A stretch of 64,000 bases of DNA. Source: Cepaea nemoralis. Lineage: Eukaryota > Mollusca > Gastropoda > Stylommatophora > Helicidae. Where the stretch lies: assembly GCA_014155875.1 (NCBI GenBank), contig JACEFZ010011112.1, forward strand, positions 641,001-705,000, in the 5' to 3' direction. The notes under the pieces were generated by a model, which searched no databases, was not told the origin of the DNA, and saw only the letters and a list, made by a program, of their open reading frames with translations. A program made the position numbers and the translations under genes. The stretch's first letter is position 1. Every line of letters starts with the position of its first letter. Shown here piece after piece: positions 54,945 through 64,000 of this stretch.

Positions 54945-55110
54945 ATGCAATGGCTAGCATGCTTGCCTGTTGGTCCAGTTGTGTTTAATGTCTATCAAGG
55001 CAGATATTTTTAATTGACCTGAAACATCTGGTGCCAGAATATTATTGTTCACATCACATATTGAGTGCCAGTTGGTCTATACAAATATGGCACTATCTCC
55101 ATGAACTCAA
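54945..55110 (+). mobile_element. SINE family S1 copy, decayed
   Basis: AAGGCTATGCAATGGCTAGC, ATGCTTGCCTGTTGGTCCAG and GTGCCAGTTGGTCTATACAA + ATATGG match the S1 head and body end. Confidence 0.6.
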
Positions 55111-55389
55111 ACTCATCAAGGCATATAAATGTGTCCTTTTATTTTACATAAGATTACTGTGGTTTTTATCCATGTTTATTAAAGACTTCACTGGTGTGGG
55201 TGTTTTGGTGCGAAATGTTCTTTGACAATGTGGGCAACAGCTCTTGATGTCCAGTTTGCTTCACAAATGACTACACCCTAGCGTATTGATTTACGCCACA
55301 AGTTTCGGTCTTTGGAGCAGTCTTCTGAGTGCCGTGATGAATACCAAACTAACTAATACTTAACTAGTGGCCAAATTCTTAAACACTAT

Positions 55390-55555
55390 TTAAAGATTGA
55401 ATCCTTGTTAGAGATTCAATTTCTGTTAGAAATTCACAGTGTTATAGATTCACTCCCAGTTAGAGATCCACTCCCAGTTAGAGATCCACTCTCAGTTAAA
55501 GATTCACTCCCATTTAGATATTCACTATTAATTAGAGATTCACTTCGTTATTAGC
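55390..55555. repeat. 18-bp degenerate tandem repeat
   Basis: About nine units of GAGATTCACTCCCAGTTA with substitutions. Confidence 0.8.
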
Positions 55556-56039
55556 AGGAAGTCAACAGATGAAAATAACATGGAAGAAAATTTACAATTT
55601 TTATTGGCATTCATAGAAGACATATGAAACAAATATAAATTAAAATATACACTAGACAACAGAAAAATGGAAATCAAAGTGCAAACTGAGATTTGAACCT
55701 CTCACCTCTAAATGATGACTGTGCCTTGCTGAAGGTTTTAAGGCAGATATACAAAAGAATAGGAAATTAAACGTTGCACTTATTATCATCAGGTAGAAAG
55801 TATTTACAGGATGTTTGCTCTACCCACAGCCTGTTGAAATGACTCTCGGTCTTTTGTCAGTTCACCTGCTTAGTGCATGTTCTTGCCTTAGGGGGATGCA
55901 CTGGGTTGATTAGTTGGTCTGTTCATTTGTTGTGAATCCTCGTCAGAAAGATTGTGAGTTTTCAGTCAAGTGCAATGACATTCAGGTCATCTGAGCCCTG
56001 AAGAGGCCTTGCATGCTTCAGAGTGAAGTTGGTTTAGAG

Positions 56040-56290
56040 AGTTTGCTTCTGACACGGTACCAAAGTACCATCTGTTTTGAGATTATGTTGCAGAGCTCTC
56101 CTTCCCTTCTCCAACTGCATAGTCTAGCAGGGTGTTGGCAAAACCAGTACTGAAACTTCACATCTGTGGAGAGGGATGTCAGGATGCAACCAAATCATGT
56201 TTCAGCACAGTACATGCGGACTGGATGAGATTAGGCCTAAGTTCATCATGTTTCCTCCATATGTTTTAGGCATTTCTTTGTCAACAAAAA
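56040..56290. repeat. Dispersed repeat, second copy
   Basis: Paralogue of 5975-6330 (see there). This copy is uninterrupted and continues into unrelated sequence after TTTCTTTGTCAAC. Confidence 0.5.
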
Positions 56291-57129
56291 ACTAGACAAC
56301 AGAAACATTGAAAGTTATTCACACACACACACACAGGGATTTGAGCCTTGTCCCTACAGTTGATGAACCAACATGGTTAAGATTGCCAAGCTGATAAATG
56401 TACTCAAATATAGAGACAGAATGTTTATACCACACTTTTTCAAGGTACAAGACCAAGGGGATGTTCAGCAAAGAAATACAGTGTAGAACTAAATTAAAAC
56501 AAGCTGAAAATAGTAGGCTAGAATAGAATAGGAGGGATATAAACAGATAGTGATTGTAGCAAAGAGATTTAGAGACCCGTGAAGCTCAAAACGGAAACAA
56601 AGATATACGATAATTCTAAAAATGCCAAGGACGGTGAAAGCAATCAATAAGTAAATGGATCTTAGAACAGGTCAGTTTACCGGAATAATAACAGTAAAAA
56701 AATGTGACAATTATTCAGCTACATGCTTTTGCCATTTCTTGCCTCATATATTATGCAGAAGGATTGCAAAACAAAATGAAAAAACAAGGAAGAGAGAGAG
56801 AATAGGGGAGGACTGGTTACATATACACACAATTATTTATACTCACATTTGCACATGTTTAAAGTTTTTTATTACTGAATTATATCTTTTAATATGAATA
56901 TTCCTTGGGTGATAAAAATAACTTAAATGTTCTCGTATCTTTTATTAGAAACTTATATGTGCATTAATTATTACTGTTATGTGAGAAACTTAGTTAGCTG
57001 TGTTCACCGTTAACTAATCTTTAAAGCAGCATTGTAGATGCTTATTATTCTAGCTTCTTTATTTGTTATTTTATCTTTCCATGATATTCACCTGATTTCT
57101 CTATATATTCAAAACAATGTTTTCCCGTA

Positions 57130-57550
57130 GTGAATTTAAATAACGAAGACACAAACAATAGATTGCACGATTTATTGCCTGGCATATTTCGCTGCATCTC
57201 GTCAGGTACATACTGCAGAAATCACACAACTTACGTGAATTAACTAGATAAATCCTTCAAGTTGAAATATACACATATTTGCACAGTAATGTCACTTATC
57301 TACACGGTAATTTTAAGCTAACTAACATGTCTTTCTGTTTGCACAATTCTGGCTTGTGTTGATAGATCATAATTGCTTCTGCAAATTTTAACAAGCGAGT
57401 ATTTTGTGTGTTAAACAACACGCGAAATGCAGTGTCTCTGTCCACAACATGGCCACTTTCGACAATGTGCCTCCCGATTGAAGACGCCGGGAGCTTCCGG
57501 TGTGTCGGCCCCACGAGGCTAGCATCTCCTGTGTGTTGTATCTTGTTGAC
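57130..57550 (-). mobile_element. Penelope-like element 3' fragment
   Basis: On the - strand: QHTGDASLVGPTHRKLPASS, IGRHIVESGHVVDRDTAFRV and LLKFAEAIMIYQHKPELCKQ, then stop at 57296 and a non-coding end with CTGACGAGATGCAGCGAAAT. The 'S-S-I-x-x-H-x-x-x-x-G-H-x-V-D ... E-A-I-x-I-x-x-x-K-P' pattern is that of the GIY-YIG endonuclease at the C-terminus of Penelope-like elements. RT is not present. Confidence 0.7.
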
Positions 57551-57552
57551 CC

Positions 57553-57893
57553 ATTGAGGTGGGTTTACGGGGGAATGAACAGGCTGATAGGCTAGCAGGG
57601 GCTGCACCTCTTGGTGGTATCTTGCCTATGGACAAGGGGGAGGTGGTCGTGCGCTTGTGGGACCAGGTGGAGAAGGCGGAGGAACAGATTGAGAACCCAT
57701 ATGTGGAAAGAATGAGATTGCGGGTGATCGGCAGGAGTTCTGGAAGAATCTCAAAACCGAGGGGGAAGACCGGGAGAACATTTAATCAGATAGCGGTGGG
57801 AACGATTAGTAGTATGACTCTTCGCTGGCTGTTGAACGAGGGGACTGAGCACGTATGGGAATGTCCTGAGTGCAGTGATATCAGTTCTTGACT
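57553..57893 (+). pseudogene. LINE RNase H-region fragment
   Basis: EVGLRGNEQADRLAGAAPLG matches the end of RNase H in I-like LINEs (G-N-E-x-A-D-x-L-A). Then VVRLWDQVEKAEEQ, RMRLRVIGRSSGRISKPRGK and a Trp/Cys tail WECPECSD before the stop at 57890. It abuts the Penelope-like fragment on the opposite strand. Confidence 0.65.
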
Positions 57894-57895
57894 CA

Positions 57896-58280
57896 ACTCA
57901 ATAGGACACGTTAGGAGGATGGATGATGGTAGAATACCAAAGGATATTTTTTGGGTGAATTACAGACGGGTAAGAGATCTCAGGGTCAGCCTCTACTACG
58001 ATACAAAGATGTGTGTAAGCGGGACATGACTGATACAGGCATTGATAATGCACATTGGGAGCAAGTCACCGCTGAATGTGTTGCATGGAGGGCACATATC
58101 AGAAATGGAATAAAGACAAAGGAGAAAATGATTGCATATAGGTCACACACGGAATGTATGAGATGTAAGATGGTACGTGATGTTGAAAATGACCACGTGT
58201 TCATGTGCATCCACTGTGGACAAACATTTACAGCGCGAATTGATCTGATCAGTCACATTGGCTACCGCCATGGTTTGTAG
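57896..58280 (+). pseudogene. LINE C-terminal fragment with zinc finger
   Basis: IGHVRRMDDGRIPKDIF, then after a break GELQTGKRSQGQPLLRYKDV, CKRDMTDTGIDNAHWEQVT and a finger C-x2-C with MCIHCGQTFTARIDLISHIG and H-x3-H spacing. It is the same LINE group as 50290-51490, with a different and more complete finger. Stop at 58278. Confidence 0.8.
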
Positions 58281-58837
58281 TTATTATGCCTTTTTGAAGC
58301 ACAATGTAACAAACTATATCTGTCAAGACGGCAAGGTGCCAATACAGATACAATAATTTAATTTTATCTTAGATGTTTTCTCTTGTCTAAAGAAAATACT
58401 AAACTATCATTATTCTAGCTCTCAAAATGTATATTAGTGTGATTTAGCTTATTATCTTATGTGAAACAATTGCATCATTATTTCAGCTCTTACATTGTAC
58501 ATCTGCACTAAACAAACAATGACAAACTGTGTATTACTTTGTATTTGGAACATTTATTTTTCCAAAATCCCCAAAATGTATGCATAATAATCTGAACATT
58601 TTCTCATGCTTGTAATCTGTCTGCTTACATTTTTACCATCACTCCTAGTATTAGAAGCCCACCTTTTCTCTAGTGCTTTTAACTTTTGTTTCTTATATCA
58701 TTATATCAGTTTAGCAATTGTGCTGTGTGTCTTACTCTTTGAACATAGCTATATACATCAGAATAGCACTTTTTTATCAAGTGTTTAATTTATCTTATGT
58801 GATTTTAACATTTAGGTAGTGCAAATGAACTATTTAG

Positions 58838-59150
58838 ACATCACACTAGGTATCAGAATAACACCCATTTATAGTTATTAACTATTCAAACATCACTTAT
58901 TGAATAAGAATAACATCCGTTTAAAGTTATTAACTATTCAAACACCACTTATTGTATAAGAATATACCCCAGTTATAGTTATTAATGATTCAAACACCAC
59001 TTATTGTATAAGAATAACACCCAGTTATAGTTATTAACGATTCAAACACCACTTATTGTTTAAGAATATACCCCAGTTATAGTTATTAACGATTCAAACA
59101 ACACTTATTGCATAATAAAAACATCCGTTTATAGTTATTAATTATTCAGA
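58838..59150. repeat. 52-bp minisatellite, about six copies
   Basis: Unit ACACCACTTATTGTATAAGA + ATATACCCCAGTTATAGTTA + TTAATGATTCAA. Confidence 0.88.
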
Positions 59151-59288
59151 AACCTTTTTTGTTCTATGACAGTGAATCTTTGAATGAGAGCCAGCAAATT
59201 AGAAAGAGCTTGAAAGCAGTAAAGATATGGTTCTTGGGATGAATGTTGTGGATTTGGTCACCATCTACACATACTGTATACATACATA

Positions 59289-60120
59289 CTATTTTGGCAG
59301 TCCCAGATGGGTGGCACTAGTTAGTGTCATTCCGTGTGATTGTACAAGGACTTTAATGTCATCAATACATTTTCTTCTTGGGCGACCTCTTGCTCTCTTA
59401 TCAGATGTTCTTGGATGTAGCGCCAGTGCCGGTAGTTGATGGTGTTGTATTCTGACGAGATGGCCGAACCATTTGAGCTTCTGTCTTTTAATATAAGTGG
59501 AACAAGTTGTTGATTCCATTGTCTGTCTGATCACATTATTTCTGATTCAGTTTCCGATAGTTCTCAAGCATCTCATCTCACAGATGTTGATTTTGTGTAA
59601 GTGTGATTTGGATAAAATTCAAGTTTGACATTGGTAGCATGGGCTTGGTATGAATATGCTATTTATTATCTGTCATTTTGCAGACATAGGCATATTTGCT
59701 GGATTTAATATGGGTGATGTTGATATATAAGTGCACTTGCAGGCTGCCCTTGTCGCTGTAAAACAGTCACTGATCACCCACAAATAGAAGCTCATTTATT
59801 GCTAGTAATTCTGTTGTTTCATCTAAAGTAAAGAGTTTGAAATTTTCTGAATCAGTTCTTCAAGGCTTGCTTCTTTAGATATTCTGTCTATATAAATATT
59901 AAATAGCAGCGGGGAGAGCACACATCCCTGTCTCACTCCTGTATTAACTGTGAATGTATCTGTTCTTGTGTTATTATTGCACTGTGGTTTGAGCAGTACA
60001 TGGCTGTGATGTTTTCTAGCAAATGTCCTTATAATCCCAAGTCTTCAAGGAGGGTCCATAATTTATATCTACTCTGTCGAAAGCATTTTCCTGTTCTACA
60101 AACACAATATTCTGAGGGTA
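59289..60120 (-). pseudogene. LINE RT fragment
   Basis: - strand, in order: FVEQENAFDRVDINY (~60100, catalytic block), TVNTGVRQGCVLSPLLFNIY (~59920), then a decayed palm, and YIKRQKLKWFGHLVRIQHHQ, KRARGRPRRKCIDDIKVL (59360-59500). Several stops. The 3' end is near 59289. Confidence 0.75.
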
Positions 60121-60159
60121 ACTGCATTTGTTGGTTTTTTTTTCTGTTGGTATTTCCTG

Positions 60160-60400
60160 TAAGCTGGTTTCCCTGGCCTAGGGGTTAAACGACTTTCTCC
60201 GTAATCCCGTTTATCCATGTGGGGTAACGCAGCGCGCGAGAATTGGTAGTGGTTCTCGTCGCACTGGTGACTTACGGAATAAATGAGCTGGCCGCTCAGA
60301 AAACAATGGCAAACTACTGAGCGTAATCTTGCCAAGAAATCAACAACAGCAGTAAAATGCTGGTGTCGTCAGCGATGTCCTGTAAAGGATATGCGGGGGG
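60160..60400 (+). mobile_element. SINE family S3 copy
   Basis: Head with GGCCTAGGGGTTAAACGACT and GGTTCTCGTCGCACT, then GCCGCTCAGAAAACAATGGC + AAACTACTGAGCGTAATC, TTGCCAAGAAATCAACAACA and AGCGATGTCCTGTAAAGGAT + ATGC. It interrupts two LINE fragments. Confidence 0.7.
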
Positions 60401-60409
60401 AAAAAATGT

Positions 60410-60870
60410 CCTATAAATTCCATTTGTCTTTTTCCTTATGGTTTTGATTAGTAGTCTTGTATCACTTGCAGCTCTCAGTACCTCATTGTTATTATTTCTT
60501 TCTTCGTCAACAATATTCTCAACATCCTTCTAAGAATCACATCTACACTGTCTCCAGTCTCTTCACCGTTCCATTACTCATTGTCTGGCATTTGCATCCA
60601 TAGACATGAATATGTCACACACAACTTTTTAAATTGTTGTTCTTGTGATATTTCTATTTTTCATGACATTGTTCATTCTTGTAAAAGAATCTTTGGATGT
60701 GGTGATTCTGTTCTATATTTCTGGCCTGTCTTTGTGAAACCTAGGTATTGAAAATGATGGAGCTCTTTGATTTTTACAATATATAAAACTTGTTAGAGTT
60801 TGTGCTTTCTCTGAAACTACTATGAATTCTATTTTACTAATGTTTAATGATAATCCCTTTTAACTCTCCT
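60410..60870 (-). pseudogene. LINE RT thumb fragment
   Basis: - strand, with breaks: VYGCKCQTMSNGTVKRLETV, FLRRMLRIL-like residues near 60520, and a decayed block at 60620-60860. Resembles the 'Y-G-C-E-x-W-T ... R-L-E-x-x-x-x-x-x-L-R-R-M' thumb of LINE RTs. Confidence 0.6.
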
Positions 60871-61305
60871 CCACCACTATATCTCCACTATATCTAGAAT
60901 GGTTTGATAATAGAATAGCAATCCTTTTATGGTGGTTAATGTTTTGGACACCATGACCCATAGTGTCAGGATATCATCTGTTTTGTAGCTTAGTTCAACC
61001 ATAAAATACTCAAGAAAAAGTTTGAAAGTATGAATAAATGTATGAAATATATGAATAATAATCATTTTTGTTATGTGTTTGTTTGTGCTTGTGCCTATGT
61101 ATGCATGCATGTGTATTTTATAATTTATATTGACAAAGTTTAGTATTTATGACTTTAGTATTTTCCTTAAAGAAACATATGCAAAACAGTTGTCTTTTAT
61201 ACATTTGTGTAATCAAATCTGTTGGTAATATTTTCACTTGTGAACATTGATTCCCAAAAATTTTAGTATTTGTAACATTTTTATTTCATCCCATCTCTTG
61301 AACAG

Positions 61306-61451
61306 GTGAGGAATGGGAGAAAGAGCTGCAGCAGGAACTACAGGACTACGAGCTTGTTGGTGGGGAAGGTGATGAAAGTAATACAGCAGACGACGATCTG
61401 GAGCGGGAAATTTTACAGCAGATTGAGCAGGAAGCCAGTTCATTGTTGTAG
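61306..61451 (+). CDS. SYAP1: SYAP1 exon J, terminal exon
   Basis: The acceptor TCTCTTGAACAG ends at 61305. GT completes Gly with the leftover base; then EEWEKELQQELQDYELVGGE, GDESNTADDDLEREIL and QQIEQEASSLL and the stop TAG at 61449-61451. 'D-W-E-K-E-L-Q-Q-E-L-Q-x-Y-E-x-V' followed by an acidic segment and a last helix is the family's C-terminus. Confidence 0.94.
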
Positions 61452-61825
61452 CCCATTCCCCCAACCTTATATCTGGTGTTAGGTTGTTAGCTTCTTGTTT
61501 ATGACCTAGTTTGCTCCACCATATGTTCATGATATATATTGTATCTATATCCCACTGTGTTTCAGCTATGATCATCGCATCAACTGGGATTTCCCTTACA
61601 TTTGGAAATAAGCATGAATACAGGGAATCATATTTTGGGATTAATAATTTTGTGGCACAAAATGGTTTATCATGTCTACACAGTTCATATATACATACAT
61701 TCATACAAACACATGCAGACAGTCTTTATAAGGACAGTATTTTGTGATATGGATTGATCATGGATTTAAGTTTATTTTCCTCTTTAATTGGTTTGCTTAT
61801 ATGTATTTTCCTATCCTGTATACCT

Positions 61826-61972
61826 TTCTTCTTCTTCTTCTTCTTCTTCTTCTTCTTCTTCTTCTTCTTCTTCTTCTTCTTCTTCTTCTTCTTCTTCTTC
61901 TTCTAGTTCCTCCACTTTCTCCACTTCTTCTTCTTCTTCTCCTCCTCCTCCTCCTCCTCCTCCTCCTCCCTC
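61826..61972. repeat. (CTT)n then (CTC)n microsatellite
   Basis: (CTT)26 at about 61826-61904 and (CCT)n at 61940-61972. It explains poly-Ser, poly-Leu and poly-Glu open frames; not genes. Confidence 0.93.
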
Positions 61973-62400
61973 ACCTTCTCCTTTTCTTCTTCTTGTTTTG
62001 CTTTGGCCTTGTTCTCTACTCCTTCATCTTTTTTTCTCTTCTTCTTATTCTTCTTATTCTTCTTGATTTTTTTCTTATCTGTTTCTGCTTTCCTTGCTGT
62101 GTCAGGGTGTGGAGTTTTGGCACCAGCTCTGGTATGCATCTCATACACTCTGGTATTTCTTGCCTCATTTGTTATGCTATTCATTAATTATTTGTAGACA
62201 CAGCCATTCGCTTTTTTTCTCTCTGTTTTATCAGAGTGATATTGAAAATGTTGGACCAGTTAGGTTTTAATTGGACACTTAATGTAATGGCTAGGAGGTT
62301 ACAACAATGTCACGAGTGCAGTCGGGCGAGGGTTCAACAGCCACACTGGCCATTCGCTGAGAGGGGGGAAAGACTGGCCACCTACTCCTCTGTGCATTCA

Positions 62401-62816
62401 GGCCTACAAAGTGTGGTGGTCCTAACACTTCACAGGCCTAGAAAATGTGGTTGTCCTAACACTTCACAGACCTACAAAGTGGGGTTGCCCTAACACTTAA
62501 CAGGCCTACAAAGTGTGGTGGTCCTAGCACTTCACAGGCCTACAAAGTGTGGTGGTCCTAACACTTCACAGGCCTACAAAGTGTGGTGGTCCTAACACTT
62601 CACAGGCCTACAAAGTGTGGTGGTCCTAACACTTCACAGGCCTACAAAGTGTGGTGGTCCTAACACTTCACAGACCTACAAAGTGTGGTGGTCCTAATTC
62701 TTCACAGACCTACAAAGTGTGGTGGTCCTAACACTTCACAGACCTACAAAGTGTGATGGTCCTAACACTTCACAGACCTACAAAATGTGGTTGTCCTAAC
62801 ACTTCACAGACCTACA
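62401..62816. repeat. 34-bp minisatellite, about 12 copies
   Basis: Unit GGCCTACAAAGTGTGGTGGT + CCTAACACTTCACA; the last four copies carry GACCTACAAA. Confidence 0.92.
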
Positions 62817-63089
62817 ACGGGTTCATGCTTCGGGATTTGTGTTTTAATGATTTGGTCTTTGCTTTGTCTGTTGATGGACATTAAATATGGCTAAAGTATG
62901 CTTGTCTTCTTTGACAACGTAATGTTTACTATTTCTTTTTTTATATTTTTATGCTGATGTTAGTTCCTTTGATGACAGGATCTTGTACTGCTAGAGCAGT
63001 ACTGTGGTCAGCCAAGCCTCATCGTTGAATACCAGACATTTTTTTGGACAAGTATAATCAAGATATATAGGGTTTTGCTGAAAAGGAAA

Positions 63090-63180
63090 TCAACAAACGA
63101 ATTGATCCATGCCGTTGGATATCGCAATTTTGGAGAGGCATAATCGTCCATGCCAGCCGGCAAGGCACTGGGTGATGATG
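63090..63180 (+). mobile_element. RTE-like LINE or SINE tail
   Basis: ATAATCGTCCATGCCAGCCG then GCAAGGCACTGGGTGATGATGATG, similar to the LINE end at 3110-3155 (CACGGCACTTGATGAGGATGATGATG). Confidence 0.5.
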
Positions 63181-63185
63181 ATGTT

Positions 63186-63395
63186 GATTAGCAAGACGTC
63201 GACATGGCTGAAATGATAAGAGCACTTGCTCTTAAACTTCCAGTGTACTGATGGTGAGGTTAGCAGTTCAACAGCTGGACTTTACAAATGTTGACTTCTC
63301 GTTCAGAGAGGGGTGGCAAGCTACTGGACGTAAAATTGTCTAGAATATTAACAGGTGGTTGATTGCAACATAATACAAAGGACATGCACCATTTT
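63186..63395 (+). mobile_element. Chimeric SINE: S2 head with another central domain
   Basis: 63186-63310 is the S2 head (GACATGGCTGAAATGATAAG, GGTTAGCAGTTCAACAGC). 63310-63395 has GGCAAGCTACTGGACGTAAA, ATTAACAGGTGGTTGATTGC and ACAAAGGACATGC, a version of the S3-type central domain rather than the S2 body. Confidence 0.55.
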
Positions 63396-63473
63396 TTTAA
63401 AGAGTAATCAGGTGACATAAAGTGGACCAAATCAAACACTAACCTTTGTATGTGTATATGTATGGGTGTGTGT

Positions 63474-63612
<139 letters not shown>

Positions 63613-63859
63613 TTACTAGATGGCTCCATTTTCTTTCTAAATATATCTGGTACTCATTTGATGATTGCTTGTCAACCTCAGAGACGTGGTGTTAGAAACA
63701 CATCCAGGGGAATTTCAATAGTTTAAAAACATTAACGTGTAAGAAAACTTGCAAACAAAAGTAGTTATAATCTATTTTTTGTGTTTCTTACTGGCATTTG
63801 TCAGTGTGACTTTCTTGTTGGTGTGTTTCCGTGTTTTGCTTGCAATTTGTTCATTTATG

Positions 63860-64000
63860 AAAGCGGCTGGCCGAGTGTCTAGAATGTCAGATTCTCCTAC
63901 GGGAGACCCGGTTTCAAGTCTTCGGTAAGGTGTGGGATTTTTTCTATCAGGGGCAAAAAGAAAACCTTAACCTGCACAGTTCGCGGCGACTGCACTAGCC
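63860..64000 (+). mobile_element. tRNA-like SINE head at the window end
   Basis: GCGGCTGGCCGAGTGTCTAG (A box TGGCCGAGTG as in tRNA-Ser/Leu) and ACCCGGTTTCAAGTC (B-box-like) about 40 bases later, then a tail running off the window. The B box has an insertion (GGTTTCAAG), so a working tRNA gene is unlikely. Confidence 0.5.

Larger units (their letters stand above)
53386..61305 (+). other. SYAP1: SYAP1 intron before exon J
   Basis: It holds minisatellites, SINEs, one Penelope-like fragment and four LINE fragments. 53400-53920, 55560-56030, 56300-57130, 58290-58830 and 60880-61300 show no definite element. 55250-55350 (CAAGTTTCGGTCTTTGGAGC) vaguely resembles Penelope-like 3' flanks. Confidence 0.6.
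61452..63190 (+). other. 3' UTR or flank of SYAP1
   Basis: No AATAAA was noticed near the stop; ATTAAA occurs at 62880-62885. The region holds the CTT and 34-bp repeats listed separately. 61452-61820 and 62820-63040 look unique. Confidence 0.45.

Noticed and set aside
61744..62197. Poly-Leu, poly-Ser and poly-Glu frames
   Set aside because: Produced by (CTT)n and (CTC)n repeats.
63860..63925. Functional tRNA gene
   Set aside because: A- and B-box-like motifs are present, but the B box is altered and no complete cloverleaf could be drawn; SINE head is more likely.

Overview
The window reads as metazoan, intron-dominated, AT-rich genomic DNA. One host gene is visible: a SYAP1/Sap47-type gene (synapse-associated protein 1, BSD-domain family) on the + strand. 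Its 5' end lies before base 1 and its stop codon is at 61449-61451. Eight or nine short exons (57-180 bases) are spread over 61 kb; everything else is introns filled with mobile elements and tandem repeats. Abundant tRNA-derived SINEs, RTE-like and RNase H-bearing LINEs, Penelope-like fragments, mariner relics and Helentron-like repeats suggest a marine invertebrate, most likely a lophotrochozoan such as a mollusc. The phylum is an inference; nothing here proves it.

Layout: 1-4200, exon A, microsatellites, Helentron-like repeats and SINEs; 4201-4347, exon C; 4348-15899, an intron with a nearly complete young LTR retrotransposon (6331-15566, TSD TTGTG); 15900-18729, exons D, E and F (D and E carry the BSD domain); 18730-24604, LINE and SINE fragments; 24605-24784, exon G; 24785-32576, a 6-kb minisatellite complex and more SINEs; 32577-32633, exon H; 32634-53284, mariner relics, a second LTR retrotransposon on the - strand (33899-43142, TSD GAAG), an RTE-like LINE (45287-46846), a 54-bp minisatellite and LINE fragments; 53285-53385, a possible alternative terminal exon I; 53396-61305, SINEs, a Penelope-like fragment and LINE fragments; 61306-61451, terminal exon J; then 3' flank with minisatellites.

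The two LTR elements contrast. The one at 33899 has the usual Ty3/gypsy order (protease, RT, RNase H, integrase). The one at 6331 has Ty3/gypsy-type enzymes in Ty1/copia order (protease, integrase, RT, RNase H), the hallmark of the Gmr1 group. Both have nearly identical LTRs and intact target duplications, so both are recent, yet their pol frames are interrupted only by single-base changes, mostly in short homopolymers.

Other points: the SYAP1 tail has three related 'WxKEL' exons in the same splice phase, one ending in its own stop codon; two introns appear to start with GC; several SINE families share a central domain under different heads; and one SINE family shares its 3' tail with a LINE fragment, suggesting a parasite-partner pair.
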